DNA of 64,000 bases from Castor canadensis (taxonomy: Eukaryota > Chordata > Mammalia > Rodentia > Castoridae). Of the stretch, positions 1-12,406 are shown one piece after another. The position numbers and the translations under genes were made by a program. The DNA is taken from contig NC_133397.1 in assembly GCF_047511655.1 (NCBI RefSeq), forward strand, positions 128,734,308 to 128,798,307, in the 5' to 3' direction. The first letter of the stretch is position 1, and every line of letters starts with the position of its first letter. Under the pieces are notes generated by a model, which worked only from the letters and a program-made list of their open reading frames with translations, was not told where the DNA came from and ran no database searches.

Positions 1-222
1 GAGGTCCACCCACAGTCCCTTGAGTGAGCTTGGGAAGGGATCCTCCAGCTCCAAATACCTGAAGCCCCAGCTGATGACATGAACGTGACCTCTTAAGAGA
101 GCCCAAACCAGAACCAGCTGAGCTGCTCCCAGATTCCTGACCCAGAGGAAACATGAGATAACAAGGTTTTGTTTTAAGCTGCTAGGTTTGTAATTTATTA
201 CACAGGAACAGCTAGCTAAGAA
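1..222 (+). mobile_element. MLT1-type LTR, 3' part (ERVL-MaLR relic)
   Basis: The stretch resembles the right half of an MLT1-class LTR: a CTCAAGAGA-like block, then GATTCCTGACCCA, GAGATAACAAG, and the ending TTTTAAGCTGCTAGGTTTG. It is non-coding and cut by the left edge of the window. Confidence 0.75.
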
Positions 223-967
223 AAGGCGTTAACTAGGTGGGGGGAGGGGTGTGGAAGAGGGCGAGGAGGAATGGCAGGAGCAAAGGTCCTCGGAGGAGAG
301 GACGTAGAGCACCTGAGAAACTGAAAGAAGGCCAGTGCGTCAGAAGTTCAGAGAGCAAACATGGCATCATGGGAGGCTGAAAGGTTGGTGTGGCCTTGCG
401 CATGCTACAAACAAGTTTGTCTTTCAGGAACAACAGAACAGCAGATCACCAAGGGACATGCCTTGGAGGAAACACCTGAGGAAGCCCATGTTCTCAGACT
501 GTGAGAAGCAGTGGGCACAGCCCACTTCTAAACAGCAGAGCCCTTCTTTGGCCTTAATCGTGAATTGTAACAGAGTTGGGGAAAACCTTTTAGAAACCAA
601 CTCGGTTATCCTCATGGGGGAGGCCTGCTCCTCATCTCCCTTGTCGGGGTCAGTGATGTATGGGAAGTGACCATGAGGCAGTAGAGGAGGGAGAGAGAGA
701 AGAGTGTGGGAGAGAAAAAGATAGAGGGCAGGAGGTGGCAAGTGAAGGAAAAAGGACAATGGCTGATGGGAGAACAGTGTCAGGGAAAGGGAGGTGGATG
801 GGCAAGAATGGCAGGGAGCAAGGGGTGGGTGCACAGAGAAGCTTGGAGACAGAAATGGTCACTCAAAGTACACTGGAGATGGACAGAGGGGAGCTCTTGG
901 AGACACTGGTGTCAGACGGCCTAAGAACCAGTCTGTAAAGAGTTAAGAGTTCAAGGAACACCACAGT
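223..967. other. Unassigned stretch, purine-rich in its centre
   Basis: I see no gene here. From about 675 to 850 the + strand is strongly purine-rich (GGAGGGAGAGAGAGAAG and similar runs). The open frames across this tract are by-products of that composition. Confidence 0.7.
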
Positions 968-1315
968 CACTGCTATAGTTTCAATCAGTGTCCCCCAAAG
1001 GTCCGTGTGCAGAAGGCTTGGTCCCCAGAGAGACGCTATTTGGAAGTGGGATTTTTTGGGTCACTGCAGACATGCCTGGAAGGGACTGTAGGACCCATCT
1101 CCTCTGTCTTTTGCTTCCAGGAGGTCAGGTAAGCCACTTTGCTCCGCTACCTCTTCCCACCATGATGAACCACCACAGAGCCACAGCAACACGGTCAACA
1201 GATCATGGACTAAAAATCGCTGGCACCATGAACCAAAACAACCCCTTTTTCCTTATGTTGATTGTTCCCAGTACTTGTTACAATGTGGAAAACTGGGTAC
1301 CATCATTGCTTTGGT
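968..1315 (+). mobile_element. MaLR-type LTR (MST/ORR1-like), diverged
   Basis: It starts with a GTGTCCCCCAAAGG block and GCTTGGTCCCCAG and ends with an ACCATGAACCAAAACAACC and TTATGTTGATT region, in the order expected for a MaLR LTR on the + strand. It is interrupted and shortened in the middle. Confidence 0.65.
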
Positions 1316-2140
1316 GGAAAATCAAAAAGTTGAGACTAGGGAAGCGGCCAGCACAGAGCTGAGCAGAAGTCCCAGCTCACGGGGTCTGAATTGACCACCG
1401 GAAGCTAGGTCTATGTGAATCACAACCATCACTGGGGGCCGTGAGAAGCCTGTGGAAGGCCTTGGGGAATTCTCAACCCTAAAACATCATCCTTAAGGAG
1501 GAGTGGTAAGATCTGCTGTTTGAATACTGGAGAAGTGCCTGACCTGGAGGACAACTCAGTGGCCTCTTTGTTCTCAAGTTAGCCCAGCTAGGATAGAGCC
1601 TTTCCCTGCCAGTGCTCCAAATGTCTAACTTGGGGGCTTCAGTTTTCCCTGCTCCAGGCTACCCTTCAAGGTGTCCAGGGGAAGGGGCCAAAAGAGAGGT
1701 ACAAACACCAGCCATGCAGGGCCAGGCTTCTCCAGCTCCAGCTGTGCATGGACAGCACTGCTGGACTTACCAGGCTTGCCAGGCCTCATGCCTCCAGCAG
1801 GTCCCACCCTGCCACCTTCCAATCCCCTACCCCACCAGGAATGCCTGGACTCATTTCAACCCCTCATTGGTTTGTCAAACTGGCCTAACCTTCTTTTTTC
1901 CCCTATTGAAAAGGACTCTAAATCTATGAGTGTCCCCTAGAACAGCTTTTCAGAAAAGCAAACACAGCACTGGATAGGTCCATTCATTTTGTGACTTGAT
2001 TGTAGAAAGATAATATATTTTTTTTCTTTTCTTAAGGATGTATTACATATTTAAGATAGAGATGCAAGAGAATTACTTGCTCTTCCATCAAAAAAAAAAT
2101 AAATTCCACCACAATAATATTTTGGGAGCCCAGCTCTAGA
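1316..2140. other. Unassigned stretch, no feature seen
   Basis: This stretch has ordinary composition with short A/T runs near 2013-2100. No repeat family, exon or RNA gene could be recognised. Confidence 0.6.
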
Positions 2141-2222
2141 CCTGGACCGGAGGTGTGGCTCAAGTGGTAGAGCGCCTGCTTTGCAAGGAGTTCAATTCCT
2201 GTGCCTCCACAAGAAAAAAAGC
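2141..2222 (+). mobile_element. ID-like tRNA SINE, monomer
   Basis: It has the A-box region TGGCTCAAGTGGTAGAGCG, a shortened B-box region (GAGTTCAATTCCTG) and an A-rich tail at 2211-2220. Confidence 0.85.
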
Positions 2223-2456
2223 TCTGGCACTAACAGAAGAGGACAGAAGGAATTGTCGTCCAATCTGCAATCCCATAAATCATAAATAGAACTGAAAAAG
2301 CACAGCGCATACTCTTTAAACAGCCTTCCTTTTCTCTGTACATTACTAGCCCAGGCAATTCCTCTCCCTCCTTTTCCTGCTCTGAAAAAGAACTGAGGGA
2401 AAGGTGATGTTGATGTCAGTCAATAATTGAGGACATCTACAAACAGGACAACTCAG

Positions 2457-2795
2457 TCCATTTCCTGTTACTGTAACCGAAGATCTGAGTCCAGACAATT
2501 TAGAAAGAATAGAGGTTTACTTAGCTCCCAGTTCCAGAAGTGGGCAGTCCAAGGGCATAGTGCCAGCGTCTGGTGAAGGACTTCTCGCACGTCATGACAT
2601 GGTAAGAGACGTCACACAGAGATAAGCGTGCTAGCTTGGGTCCCTCTGCTTCTTCTTATAAAGCCACTAATGCCATCAGAGATGGCCAACCCTCATGAGT
2701 TTATCTAATCCTAATTAATCTCCAAAGGTCCAAATGCTATTAACGTAGGAATCTGAGGAATAAGTTTTCAACACATGAACTTTTAATCCCTGTCA
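2457..2795 (-). mobile_element. MST-type LTR (ERVL-MaLR), minus strand
   Basis: Reading left to right it begins TTTCCTGTTACTGTAACC, then GAGGTTTACTTAGCTC, then a CTTCTTATAAAGCC block (an inverted TATA region), and ends AACACATGAACTTTTAATCC. This is the order of an MST-class LTR in reverse. It is an old solo copy. Confidence 0.75.
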
Positions 2796-2799
2796 CACT

Positions 2800-4605
2800 G
2801 TGGAACGAGGAGAGGCCTCGTGCTCTGGGAGCTACTGGCCAACACTGTACAGACCACCGCCCGCTCCACTGAGGCTCGAGGGACCGATGTGAAGTCAGAG
2901 TGTGAGAACATCAGCGCTTGCTCAAATCCACGTCCCCACAGGGCAGGTTCCCTGGCCTCTCTTTCCCTCATATTTGCTTTGCAATGACCACAGACTGGGA
3001 GGGACCGAAAAGGAATGTAGCTGTAAGTCAGTGTTGCCTCTCCAACGCTTGTGGTCAGATGAGGGAGACATAGCCACCTCCAGGAAGCCCTGGTGTTGTC
3101 ACCTGTGCCCGAACACTCATGAGCATCACTTCTGTGACTCTGTGGCTTCCCGGGTTCCTTTCTTCTGTGGCATGAACTGGATGCTCTTTGGAGGGAAAAC
3201 AGCTCTGACTTCATCAGGGATCCCAGGCCCTCCCTTCCTCAAACAGAACAAAGACTATTCAGCATTTGATAGTTTTCCTAGCAGTTCTTATACTTTCTCC
3301 AAATGTGCCCTTCTTCTCCTGATACCAAATTTGTGACCCTGTTTCTGCAAGCCTGTGGCTTACATGCTGAGCCCAACAAGCATCAGTGGAAGCCATTTGG
3401 ATGTCGTAATCACTGCCAGCTCCCCCTGAAAAACAAAACTGCCTGCCAAACTCCTCCTGCCTGTGCTCTGGGCACAGCCCCAGTCGGACAAAGCCAGCCC
3501 CAGAATCCCATTATTCTTTGGAAAGAAAGAAGCAATTCCAGTCAATTTGGATATTTGAGAGATTGTTGCGATGGTCTCTTTCATGTAGATACAAATGCAG
3601 CTTGAAAACAGGGTAAATAGAGTGGGGGGGTTCTAGACTGGTGACATTTTAAAAGGTCAAAGGCGGAAATGAAACCAGTTTGTGTCAGCCGAAAGTTCAT
3701 TCAGCTACACGGTTCCAGAATTTGCTACTAGTATTTTGATTTTCTTCCAAAGCCCTTCATGTCTTCTGAGGGTAATGGGATGCTGGGGGGAGAATTTATT
3801 TGCTAAAGGATTATGACAACTTGCAAAGGATGTACTGTTGTTTGGCTGGGACGGAAGGGGCAGGTGGAGTGATGAGTGTTTAAGGGAGATGGGCAGAGCC
3901 AAGACAGGTGTCGTGGAAGGCATCAACATGTCCTCTGATGCACCTAGATGGTGATCTCCAGGTCCCATCCATCGGAGGCAGGGCTCTTGGGGTCTGAACT
4001 GCTGTAAAGCCCTGGAGGAGGATGAGAAGTGACTTGGCGTCCCTGGGGCCATTACTGAAGGTCACGGTCCAGGGGGTAGCTTTGGGCTTATTCTTTTCTG
4101 TATTCAATTTCTGTGCAAGTGGAAGAAATGAGATTCTTATCTCCTTCCTTTTTTAGCAGCCTCCGGGGTTCCATTTCCTTCTTGAAACCTCTGACTCAGT
4201 GTCTGGAGGAGTGCTCCCCCGCCAGCCCTGCCCCATCCTGCCCACGATCACAACCTTCATGACCCCCTCTTGGCTCCCCGCCTTGCAAGACACACTCACC
4301 GTGGCTGTCACACACTGACATTGGCCGCCTTGCTTATTTTACATCTGTTGCTTAGGTGAGATTTGTAAATCTGGCTGCAGTTAGCTTTGTTTATTCCCAG
4401 AAGGAAGATGGTGTAACATATCCATATTAAATGTAATATTACAAACTTTTCTTTTTGATGATAACATCAAAAACATCAGATGTTCATTTCTCAGCCCAGC
4501 CTAGGAGGTTCCCTCACTGACCCAGGCTTGGGGACCATAAGGGCTGTCATTATTGTAATTATAAAGTCATTTAATAACTGCATTTGATCTCTTTCTGAAT
4601 TATTA
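2800..4605. other. Unassigned stretch, no feature seen
   Basis: This 1.8 kb of moderate GC content has scattered short open frames on both strands. None has a family match or splice-bounded structure. I see no recognisable repeat. Confidence 0.6.
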
Positions 4606-4610
4606 TTATT

Positions 4611-4794
4611 CTTTGGCAGTACTGGGGTTTGAACTCTACACCTTGAGCCACTCCACCAGTCCTTTCTTGTTATGGGTTTTTTCCTAGATAGGGTCTCACA
4701 AACTATTTGCCCAGGGCTGACTTCGGAACACATCCTCCTGATCGCTGCCTCCTGAGTAGCTGGGATTACAGGTGTGAGCCACCAGTGCCTGGCT
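4611..4794 (-). mobile_element. Composite SINE: B1-like unit plus short tRNA unit, minus strand
   Basis: On the + strand it reads GGCAGTACTGGGGTTTGAAC, then CACCTTGAGCCACTCCACC (tRNA part with the interior deleted), then a B1-like part ending GATTACAGGTGTGAGCCACC. Confidence 0.9.
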
Positions 4795-5054
4795 GAATAC
4801 TTCTTACTTGAAAAAAATTACTTAAGTAGCATGCAGCATACAGAACTTTTGAAAATGGAAATACTCTTTGGTGTACTTACTTTTAGTATTTTTAAAATTT
4901 CTATAGGTTTATTTCATGTTTAACAAAATCTAGTTTTACTTACAATGGATCACAATGCATTCCCATGCTACTGCAGAGATTTTGACAACTGTGTAGTATT
5001 GAATTGTACAGAGTTTATACAGCCGATTCCTCATTCTTTGGATTTATGAAACAC

Positions 5055-5290
5055 TGATGGGCACTTACTATGGCAGGCATAGTCCCAGGCTCCATTCAGA
5101 CACCAGCTCATCTAACTCTCATCACAGCCTGTGACATAAGTATTAGTGTTATTTTCATTTCACACCTGAGAGCACTGAGTCACAGACAGGTCAAGTAGCT
5201 TGTTCCTGGTCCCATTACTTTGTAAGTGGTGGGGTCAGACTTAACCCAGGCAATGTGGCTCCAAGTTTGTGCCGTAATCACTCTGCTGAG
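5055..5290 (-). mobile_element. MIR-family SINE relic
   Basis: It shows the reversed MIR order: a CTTACTATGGCAGGCA block, CATCTAACTCTCATCACAGC, a GAGTCACAGACAGGTCAAG block, and GTAAGTGGTGGGGTCAGA. Confidence 0.7.
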
Positions 5291-5867
5291 CTCCCTTTCC
5301 TCTACTGAAAACACAAGACCTTCCTTTACCCGGGAGAATGGCTTAATCGCCATCCCTGGCAAATTAGGGAACTGCTGCCCTGTGAGTCACAGACAGTTAG
5401 AATTAACTCCTCAGCTGTTGAGACAGCAGGCAAAGAAGCCAGTGGGTGGGATTGGCAGTGTTAGCTCTGCAGCCCAGAGCAGAGTCCAACCAGCCTGAGG
5501 CCCAGGTTACTCACCGGTGGGCACAACCACAGCGGCCCAGCCTCCCCTCACACCACTCTTGCCTTCCCGATGGAGCTGCCGCATCTGCCCGAGCCACCTG
5601 AGGCCAGGGAGAGGCAAGGTAGGAAGTGGGTGCATGGGCCATGCTGAGCCAGCAGGAACCACCAGCAGGGCTGAGGGGTGGCGCCCATCCAGCCTGCAAA
5701 GTGACTTCTGGGGCAGCGTGCGGAGCTTGCCAGAACCCCCTGACCCAGAATCCTTACTCACCCTAGCCTTGAGACAGGGGTTCAGATGTGGCACCTTCTC
5801 TCCTCCCCTCTCCTTCCAATCGTGATATCATCATTGGCCCTGCTAACTCCTCTATTTGACGTCTTTA

Positions 5868-5990
5868 ATTCTAACTTATTTAATTCCATAGCAGAGCTAT
5901 GAGGTAGAGCAGTTGTGAACCATAATTATCCTCATTTTGTAATGGAGAAAGGCAGCCACAGAGAGATTAAATGCCCTGACATAAAGGAGG
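5868..5990 (-). mobile_element. MIR-family SINE relic
   Basis: It contains the AGCTATGAGGTAG, TCCTCATTTTGTAATGGAG and CCACAGAGAGATTAAATG blocks in the reversed MIR order. Confidence 0.65.
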
Positions 5991-6784
5991 AAGGGGGTTA
6001 GGTGTGGGGGAACACTGTAGGGTTGTGATCTTGACTCGAACCTGTATCCCCAAAACAGGCTGCCACAGAGGGTGGCTGCAGCTGGATGGGAAACAACAGC
6101 GGAGCCTTCCTCCCCTTAGCTCATGGCTCCGGGCGGGAGCGTGGAAGTCAACAGCTGGAATTTGATAAGGGAGTACTCAGGGCTGGAGGTGGTTGAAGTT
6201 TTATTTTATTCAAAGCACCTTAGGCAGAGTTGTAGGAAATAACAGTCCAGCTTTCTCCCTGGGAGGTCTGTCAATTTCATTCCTTCATTCCCTCTTTTGC
6301 AAGGGAGCTTCCAAACACAGACCCCACATCCAAAATCAGTGTCACAGGGAGAGTTAGTCTGGGGATCCCTGGTTATCACTGCATTCCCAGACCCTGTCCC
6401 TCTGAATGTTCAATGTCAAGACGCTTGGCTTCTGTCCAGTCCAGGAGGTGTGCCACCACACAGAAACCCTTCTAAGACTGGGGCCTCCTAGTCAGCACCC
6501 TACCCCACCTCTTAGGTGCAGAAACAGCCCTGAGTAGAGCCAGAACCAACGTAAGTCCCAGCTCAGTGTGGGAAGATCTTTGGCTTAATGATCTTACAGT
6601 GTAAAGGATGAAGAAGTTAAGACTTGGCTGAAATGCTTCCTGCAGCTAAGGAGTGCTGGGTGTTACCTTTGGAGTTTTGGAGCACACGAATCTTAGAAAG
6701 TATATGTGTGGTTTTTGTACATTGTTTTACCTGCTAATGTGCTTCAAGATAAGTAGGCTATGAAAAACAAAAGTGCAAGGTCTA

Positions 6785-6870
6785 GATTACAAGTTTGGAG
6801 CCAGCCTGGGCTATATAGAAAGTTCAAGGCTAGCCTGGGCTGCACAGGGAGACCCTATCTCAAAGAAACA
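6785..6870 (+). mobile_element. Partial B1-like SINE
   Basis: It has GGAGCCAGCCTGGGCTATAT with a repeated GCTAGCCTGGGCTGCACA, then GAGACCCTATCTCAAAG and an A-rich tail. Only the 3' half is present. Confidence 0.75.
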
Positions 6871-6929
6871 GAAAACAAGAAAGAAAAATGAAGACAAGCA
6901 TTGCTGCTATTAAGCCACAGTGAGGTCTT

Positions 6930-7075
6930 TGCCTCAATCATTTGACCCTCTACAATCTAACCTCCCTGCTAGGAGCTGGTGGAATTTGGTTCTAGTCTCC
7001 TGCTTAAAACCTTTCAACGACTTTCCATATCACACCCAGATGGGCTTCCTGATTTGGCCCTGAGTCTTTGGACAC
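6930..7075 (+). mobile_element. L2 LINE fragment (3' region)
   Basis: CTACAATCTAACCTCCCTGC and CCTTTCAACGACTTTCCATAT match the block before the L2 3' end. It is old and diverged. Confidence 0.5.
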
Positions 7076-7084
7076 ACAGCACAG

Positions 7085-7245
7085 TACAATGATCAGGACA
7101 CACAGCTGAAATCCTAGCCCTGGTCCCTCAGTAACTGTGTGACCTTAGCCAAGCGTCTCTGCTGCTCTGTGACTCTCTGCTCTCATCCGTACAATAAGGA
7201 TCTGCCTCGCAGATGCCTGGCACAGGGCAAGCATTCAACAGCTGC
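7085..7245 (+). mobile_element. MIR-family SINE relic
   Basis: It reads in MIR order: CTCAGTAACTGTGTGACCTT, then GTACAATAAGGATCTGCC, then GATGCCTGGCACAGGGCAAG. Confidence 0.7.
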
Positions 7246-7251
7246 CACCTG

Positions 7252-7447
7252 CTCTTTTTTTTGGTACTGGAGAATGAACCCAGGGCCTTGAATATGCTAG
7301 GCAAGTGCTCTACCACTGAGACACACCCCCAGCCCTTTTGCTTTTGAGACAGAGTCTTGTGCCAACTTTGCCCAGGCTGTCTTCAGACTCACAGTTCTCC
7401 TGCCTCTGCCTCGCACATACAGTCACGTACCACCACGCCCAGTTTAT
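7252..7447 (-). mobile_element. ID-like plus B1-like SINE, minus strand
   Basis: TTTTTTTTGGTACTGGAGAA, GCTAGGCAAGTGCTCTACCA (full-length tRNA interior) and then a B1-like part with TTTGCCCAGGCTG, ending in ACCACCACGCCCAG. Confidence 0.8.
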
Positions 7448-7474
7448 TACCTGCTCCTATTATTACTTTGACCT

Positions 7475-7660
7475 CCGCATGGCTACCATTCCCACTCCAG
7501 TCCTGCCAGCCTTGTTTCTGTTTCTTAGAGTTGCCAAGCTCGTGCCGAGGCTTGGACTTCTGTTATAGCAGCCAGGGGCTGTGCACCCGCCAGCCCTCCC
7601 AGGCCTGGGGGCTGCTGGTTTCTTCTCGCTTTTTAGGCCTCTGCTCAGGGCCTTCCTCAG
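7475..7660 (+). mobile_element. Possible L2 fragment
   Basis: The GCCTCTGCTCAGGGCCTTCC block resembles the L2 3' region. The match is weak. Confidence 0.3.
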
Positions 7661-7794
7661 TCACCCAGTCCAAGTTAGCCTGTTGCCCTTTTCTATCGAA
7701 ACTCTTCTGTCGGAGGGAGTGTTTTGTATCCATGCTACCAGCCACTATTCATGTGTGACTGTCCATTGTTTGGCACGTGGCTGGAGTGGATGGA

Positions 7795-7875
7795 AGAGAG
7801 CCATGCTTCATTTTACTTCACTTTAACATAGAAAATGGCCACCTGTGGCTGCCCTGGTGGACAGCACAGTGGCTC
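7795..7875. mobile_element. Possible hAT-type (MER) DNA transposon end
   Basis: ATGGCCACCTGTGGCTGCCC followed by TGGTGGACAGC resembles the end of a Charlie-related MER element that also appears near 56,250. It is a short diverged match. Confidence 0.35.
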
Positions 7876-8167
7876 CATCATTGCCTGACTTCCCGGTCCT
7901 CTCTGAGGACCATCTGCTGATGTGTGTGGTCTGTGTCCCAGGCTGAGGATGAACTCTGTGGAAGTGAGGGTCTGACCTTTCTTGCTCATTGCAATGATCC
8001 CCCTGTGGCTAGGACAGTCTTTGTTGGGGCTTGTCAAGATTTGTTAGATGAATAAATGAATGATTGGCTCTATAAAACATTTTGTCAACCAAAACACATA
8101 ATGCACATGTACTATATTTGTATATGTGTCTATAATTTGAAAGCCTGCAGCAATGTTTCACTTTTAT

Positions 8168-8250
8168 GTTTTTGGTGGGTCCGGGGCTTGAACTCAGGGC
8201 TTTGAGCTTACAAAGCAGGTGCTCTGCCACTTGAGCCACACCTCCACCTT
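8168..8250 (-). mobile_element. ID-like tRNA SINE, monomer, minus strand
   Basis: It reads TTTTTGGTGGGTCCGGGGC, then CAGGTGCTCTGCCACTTGAG, then CCACACCTCCACC. The tRNA interior is full length. Confidence 0.85.
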
Positions 8251-8254
8251 TGCA

Positions 8255-10035
8255 CCAAGGTGGCTTGATGCCACAGCACACCTGTGAGCTCTTGCATTTG
8301 GCCCTGACACAGAGAACAGGCTGCCGGTGCTGTTTCCTGGGCCTCTCCATCTCCTGCCCTGAGATCACAGGGCTGGGCTCCACCAAGGTTGACCTTCCAA
8401 AGCCTCTGAAGTACAGTGAAGACGTGTATTCCTAATGGAGGTGCGGTATTCTGGAAATTAAAAACAAGATGGGAGCAAGCTGTCACCTTCCTGTGGGAGT
8501 GGGGAAGCACATTTCCCCTGAAATACAATGCCTGGCGCTCCTGGGAGGGCTGGGACCTGGCTGGTTCCGAGCCACCGGGAAGGTAGTGTACAGTTTCCAG
8601 GGAGGGTTGGGGCTGGGGCTGTTACCTGACCTCCCGTCTTAATGAAGTGTGTTGGCTTCGGGTCTGCCTTCAAGAGAGCTGTGACCCATGCAGCAGGGAC
8701 AGAGGCATCCCACCATGCAGAATCTAGAATTAAGCAAGATCTGGGCCTGAACCGAGGGACACCAGGACATGGATGGACTGCAGGACCTTGGTGGCCAAGG
8801 CAGCCATTTTCATTGCTGAAATCCTTTCTGGGTCTGAGAACCAGGTTCAGCTTCCTGTGCCAGCTGGCCTGGTCCTCCCCTGACCTGGGCCTGAGCTGAT
8901 AAATTGGTGGCACATACAGGAGACAGTTGGGCTGAGGTTGTTTTTGAGACTTCTTTGTGGTCAGCGCTTGGATTCTTTGTCAACATTCTCCCTCCTTATG
9001 CACCTGCCATACCTCTACCCTCACCCCCACGTTTTCTTCCCGTAACATCACACCAGAGTTTGGGACTATAGAAGGGAGAGGGAGCAGAGGCCTTGGCTTC
9101 AGGAAGGGGTTTGTGGTTTCAGATTGGATATGCCTGAGAGAGGAAATCTCAGGGCAGGAGGTGTACAAGGATTCTTGTGTTGGCCCTAGACTTTCCACCC
9201 TGAGAATTTCCCAAAAGTGTGTGGGAAGGTCCCTTTCTTTAGGGAGGTTTGATTTTTTTCATGGATAAAACACCAGGAGCCATGTGCACACCCTGACCCA
9301 GCTGCAGCTTCCTACATGGCCTGGGCTTTGCGGCCAAGTTCACCTCAGCCCCTGCCCACAGACTCAGGTGCTTTTGAAGAAGATGGAGGCGGGATTCTGT
9401 GGGATGCCTGGTTACCTAGGGACACAGGAAATGGCTCTGATGCCTCAGGCACCTGCTGCCTGACAGTGAGTCACTCAGAGAATACTGGGCCCAGGGCAGT
9501 CCTCCAGGTCCCCAAGGTCTGTGGGCACCAAAACTTCATCTTTGGAAAGAGTCCCTGAGACCAGTGCACTCCACCACAAGCACAAGCCCTCTGCATGGAG
9601 CTGGTCTGTCCTGGTGGCTTTGTGTGATTTCACCTTTTTATAAATACTTGCTTCTTTGGCCTTATCTTTTTTCAAAATATTAATACATTTCTGTGAAAAG
9701 AAACCCTATACCAGAAATCTCTGGGACTTTTCTCTGTCCCAGCAGACAGACATGGTGGGAGGGGACACTCATCCCACCTTATGGGATGAGTCTCCTTCAC
9801 CAAACCTTTGGATTTGTGCCAATCAGGAGACCTGTGTCATGCGTTTGGGGTTGGAGAAGGGCCTCTGGCCATCTAAGGGACCTGGGACATCACAAAGTTC
9901 CATAGGGCTCCTTTCAAAGAAAGTGAGGTATCTCACTATGACAGTTGTGCTTATGGTGGCTCAGTGACCCCCTGTGCTGGGCCCTGTGTCCCATGCTTCT
10001 CTGGCATGGCTTTGTCTGATCTTCTACTGCCAATC
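8255..10035. other. Unassigned stretch, no feature seen
   Basis: This 1.8 kb of mixed composition has many short open frames on both strands. No splice-bounded frame, repeat family or RNA gene is recognisable. Confidence 0.6.
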
Positions 10036-10039
10036 CCAG

Positions 10040-10150
10040 AGCTGAGCCCTTCACAGAGGGGAAACTGAGGAGCAGAGAGAGATGAGGAGCCAAGGTCACA
10101 CAGCTTTGTCAAGTGGCAGAGGCTGGTTGTCAAAACTCAGGTTGAGCTGC
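10040..10150 (-). mobile_element. MIR-family SINE relic
   Basis: The reversed MIR core is present: AGAGGGGAAACTGAGGAGC, CAAGGTCACACAGC and GTGGCAGAGGCTGG. Confidence 0.7.
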
Positions 10151-10155
10151 CCCCA

Positions 10156-12238
10156 AGACTGTCCTTCCACGGGGGGCCCCCACATCCCTGCCAGCACCCG
10201 GTGCTGATCCATGTAGCCAGCCCCTGCCCACCACTGTATATAACAAGAGCCATCTGCTTCCTGCTTCCACAGACCAGAGAATCAAATCCTTTCACTGGCG
10301 TCATGTCTCTTCCTGTGGAAGATGCTCCTGACTGCGTCTGTTTGATCAGCACAGGACAATCCTGTCGGGAAAGGTTATCAAAATATTTGCCATCCTTGCA
10401 GGGAATGTACAGATTTGCTTCTGGAGCCCTGCTGGATGTGTGAGGTGCCATTGCTCCTCCTGCTGCTCCCTGCATCCGCCTGCTGGGGAGGGAGAGGTGA
10501 AGACTATATTTAACCCATAGGAGGAAGCTATATTTAACCTTCGCTGAGCCCACCAGGATGCTGGAGCCCTGTGTGGGAGTGTGCCAATGGCACGTCCAGA
10601 TAAATAGACATTTAGGAATTTTCTACTTTGAAGTGTAAAGTGGAATTTAAACTCTGAGCTGAGTATGCTAATTAGTATATTCCCAGAGTCTCTGGTGGGC
10701 CCAGCCTCTGGGATAGAAGAAAGCCCTGGTTCTGACATCTCCCCTGGGCACTTGACTGGAGGGGCAAGGCCCTCACTTCCTGGCCTTGTATCTGGGCCTG
10801 TAACATGGGGTGAGGAAGCCAGGAGAGATAATCTGAGAGTCAGAGAAGCTTCTAGAAGCCAGGCTGTGCAAGTCCTCTTCATAAGAGCTGGGAGGCTGTC
10901 AACCGATGTGGTCATTTTGCGTCTCAGTTCCCTCATTTGCACTTTGCGTGGTGTGTGTGCACGTGTGTGTGATGCACGCATAAGCAATGGCTGTGGAACA
11001 GGGCTTGGCTGTGACAGAGCAAATGCTCAGCCAACCTCACGATCCATGGCTTTTCCCTGCTTTCACATTTTATGAACTAAAGAGTGGATCTTGGCGGCCA
11101 TTCGCTGAGGGGTGGTGCTTCTGTTAAGCAGTGGGTTGAGAAACTGGGTGAGGGAAAGAATCTTTCTTGCTGGGGTTTAAAAATATAAGAGAGAAAGACA
11201 GAGGAGGTGGGAGGAAGAATCACTAAGGCCCCATATAACCAGCTCATGGGGTCTTCTGCCCACCCCTCTCCCCCCACAATGCACATACAGTCTTAATGCC
11301 GTGATTAAAAGCCTGGGGATTGGGCGGGGGAAGCAAGAAGTATAATCTCCCACAAAGCATGGGCTCCTTAGGACTGTTCTGAAAGTATAAAAGAGAAGAG
11401 AGACTGGCTCAAGCACAACTCTGCAAGGGCTTTCTGTTCCTCTTCACTATTTTGAGTTTCTTCCTCCCCAAGGGAGACCCCTTGCAGGTGACAATAGTAG
11501 TACCGGTTAAAGAAGAAAACAAAACAAACCCCTGTGTCTTCGGTAGCCAAGAACAGGAGTTCAGATCAGATCCCTGTGGCTTAGCAGCTGGCCGGGGATG
11601 TTTCTTCGCTCTGAGCTCAGGGTCCCCATCTTCCAGGTGGAGCTGGAGCGGTGATTGAAGAATGAAATCTGACCGTGTATGAACTGCACAGAAGAGACTT
11701 AAGGAAAGCCAGCTCCCCTCCTTCCCTGGCCTTCTCTCCACCTCTGTGCCCAAGAGGATCTTCTGCTAGCCTGTCCACATTTTGTACCAAGCTAAAAAGG
11801 CAGGAGCAAGATCCCTTCTTGTTGTCTGCTCTCATAACAAGGCTATAATTTTCCTAGAAGCCGCGGGCAGGTTAGAACCTGTGCTGTCACTGGTATGCTG
11901 AGGGGAAGCTGTAAATCGGAATGAAATAAAAGGGGCAAACTCAACAGCCCCTTCTCACCTGCTCTTCAGCCACAAGTGGAGGCTTAGCCCTGCCAAAGGC
12001 TCCCCGTGGGCTGAGCACAGTGGTGGTCACAGGACAGGCTGAAGACACCTCTCCTCTTTACTGGGCGTGAACAAATGGGTCAGAAATGGGTTGTTCAAAT
12101 TGGGGTGGCTGTGCCCATAGTCGTGAATACACTGCCTTCTTTCCTCTGGCTGCAGAGGCCTTGGGGCGAGGTTGGGCTGGGAGAATTGGGATGAGGATGA
12201 AGGGAAGAGGAGAGCACAGTCCTGGGCCTGGTTTGCAT
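10156..12238. other. Unassigned stretch, no feature seen
   Basis: No gene or repeat could be named. A 213-codon minus-strand frame at 10346-10987 has no family resemblance and no splice context, so I treat it as chance. Confidence 0.6.
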
Positions 12239-12240
12239 TT

Positions 12241-12249
12241 CTCTCTCAA

Positions 12250-12314
<65 letters not shown>

Positions 12315-12406
12315 CTCTCTGTCTCTGTCTCTCTCTCTCAGTCTCTTTCTCTGTCTCTGTCTCTGTCTCTCTCTCAGTCTCTCTCTCTCTCTCTCTCTCT
12401 CTCTTT
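12241..12406. repeat. (CT)n microsatellite, 166 bp
   Basis: This is a near-pure CT run with occasional GT and CAGT interruptions. It sits directly against the A-tail end of the minus-strand SINE that follows, so it probably grew from that tail. Confidence 0.98.

Noticed and set aside
2141-2222. tRNA gene
   Set aside because: A- and B-box-like sequences are present, but the copy ends in an A tail, has no cloverleaf and matches many other ID-like SINEs in the window.
10346-10987. 213-codon minus-strand open frame
   Set aside because: No family resemblance, no promoter or splice signals, composition like the surrounding non-coding DNA.
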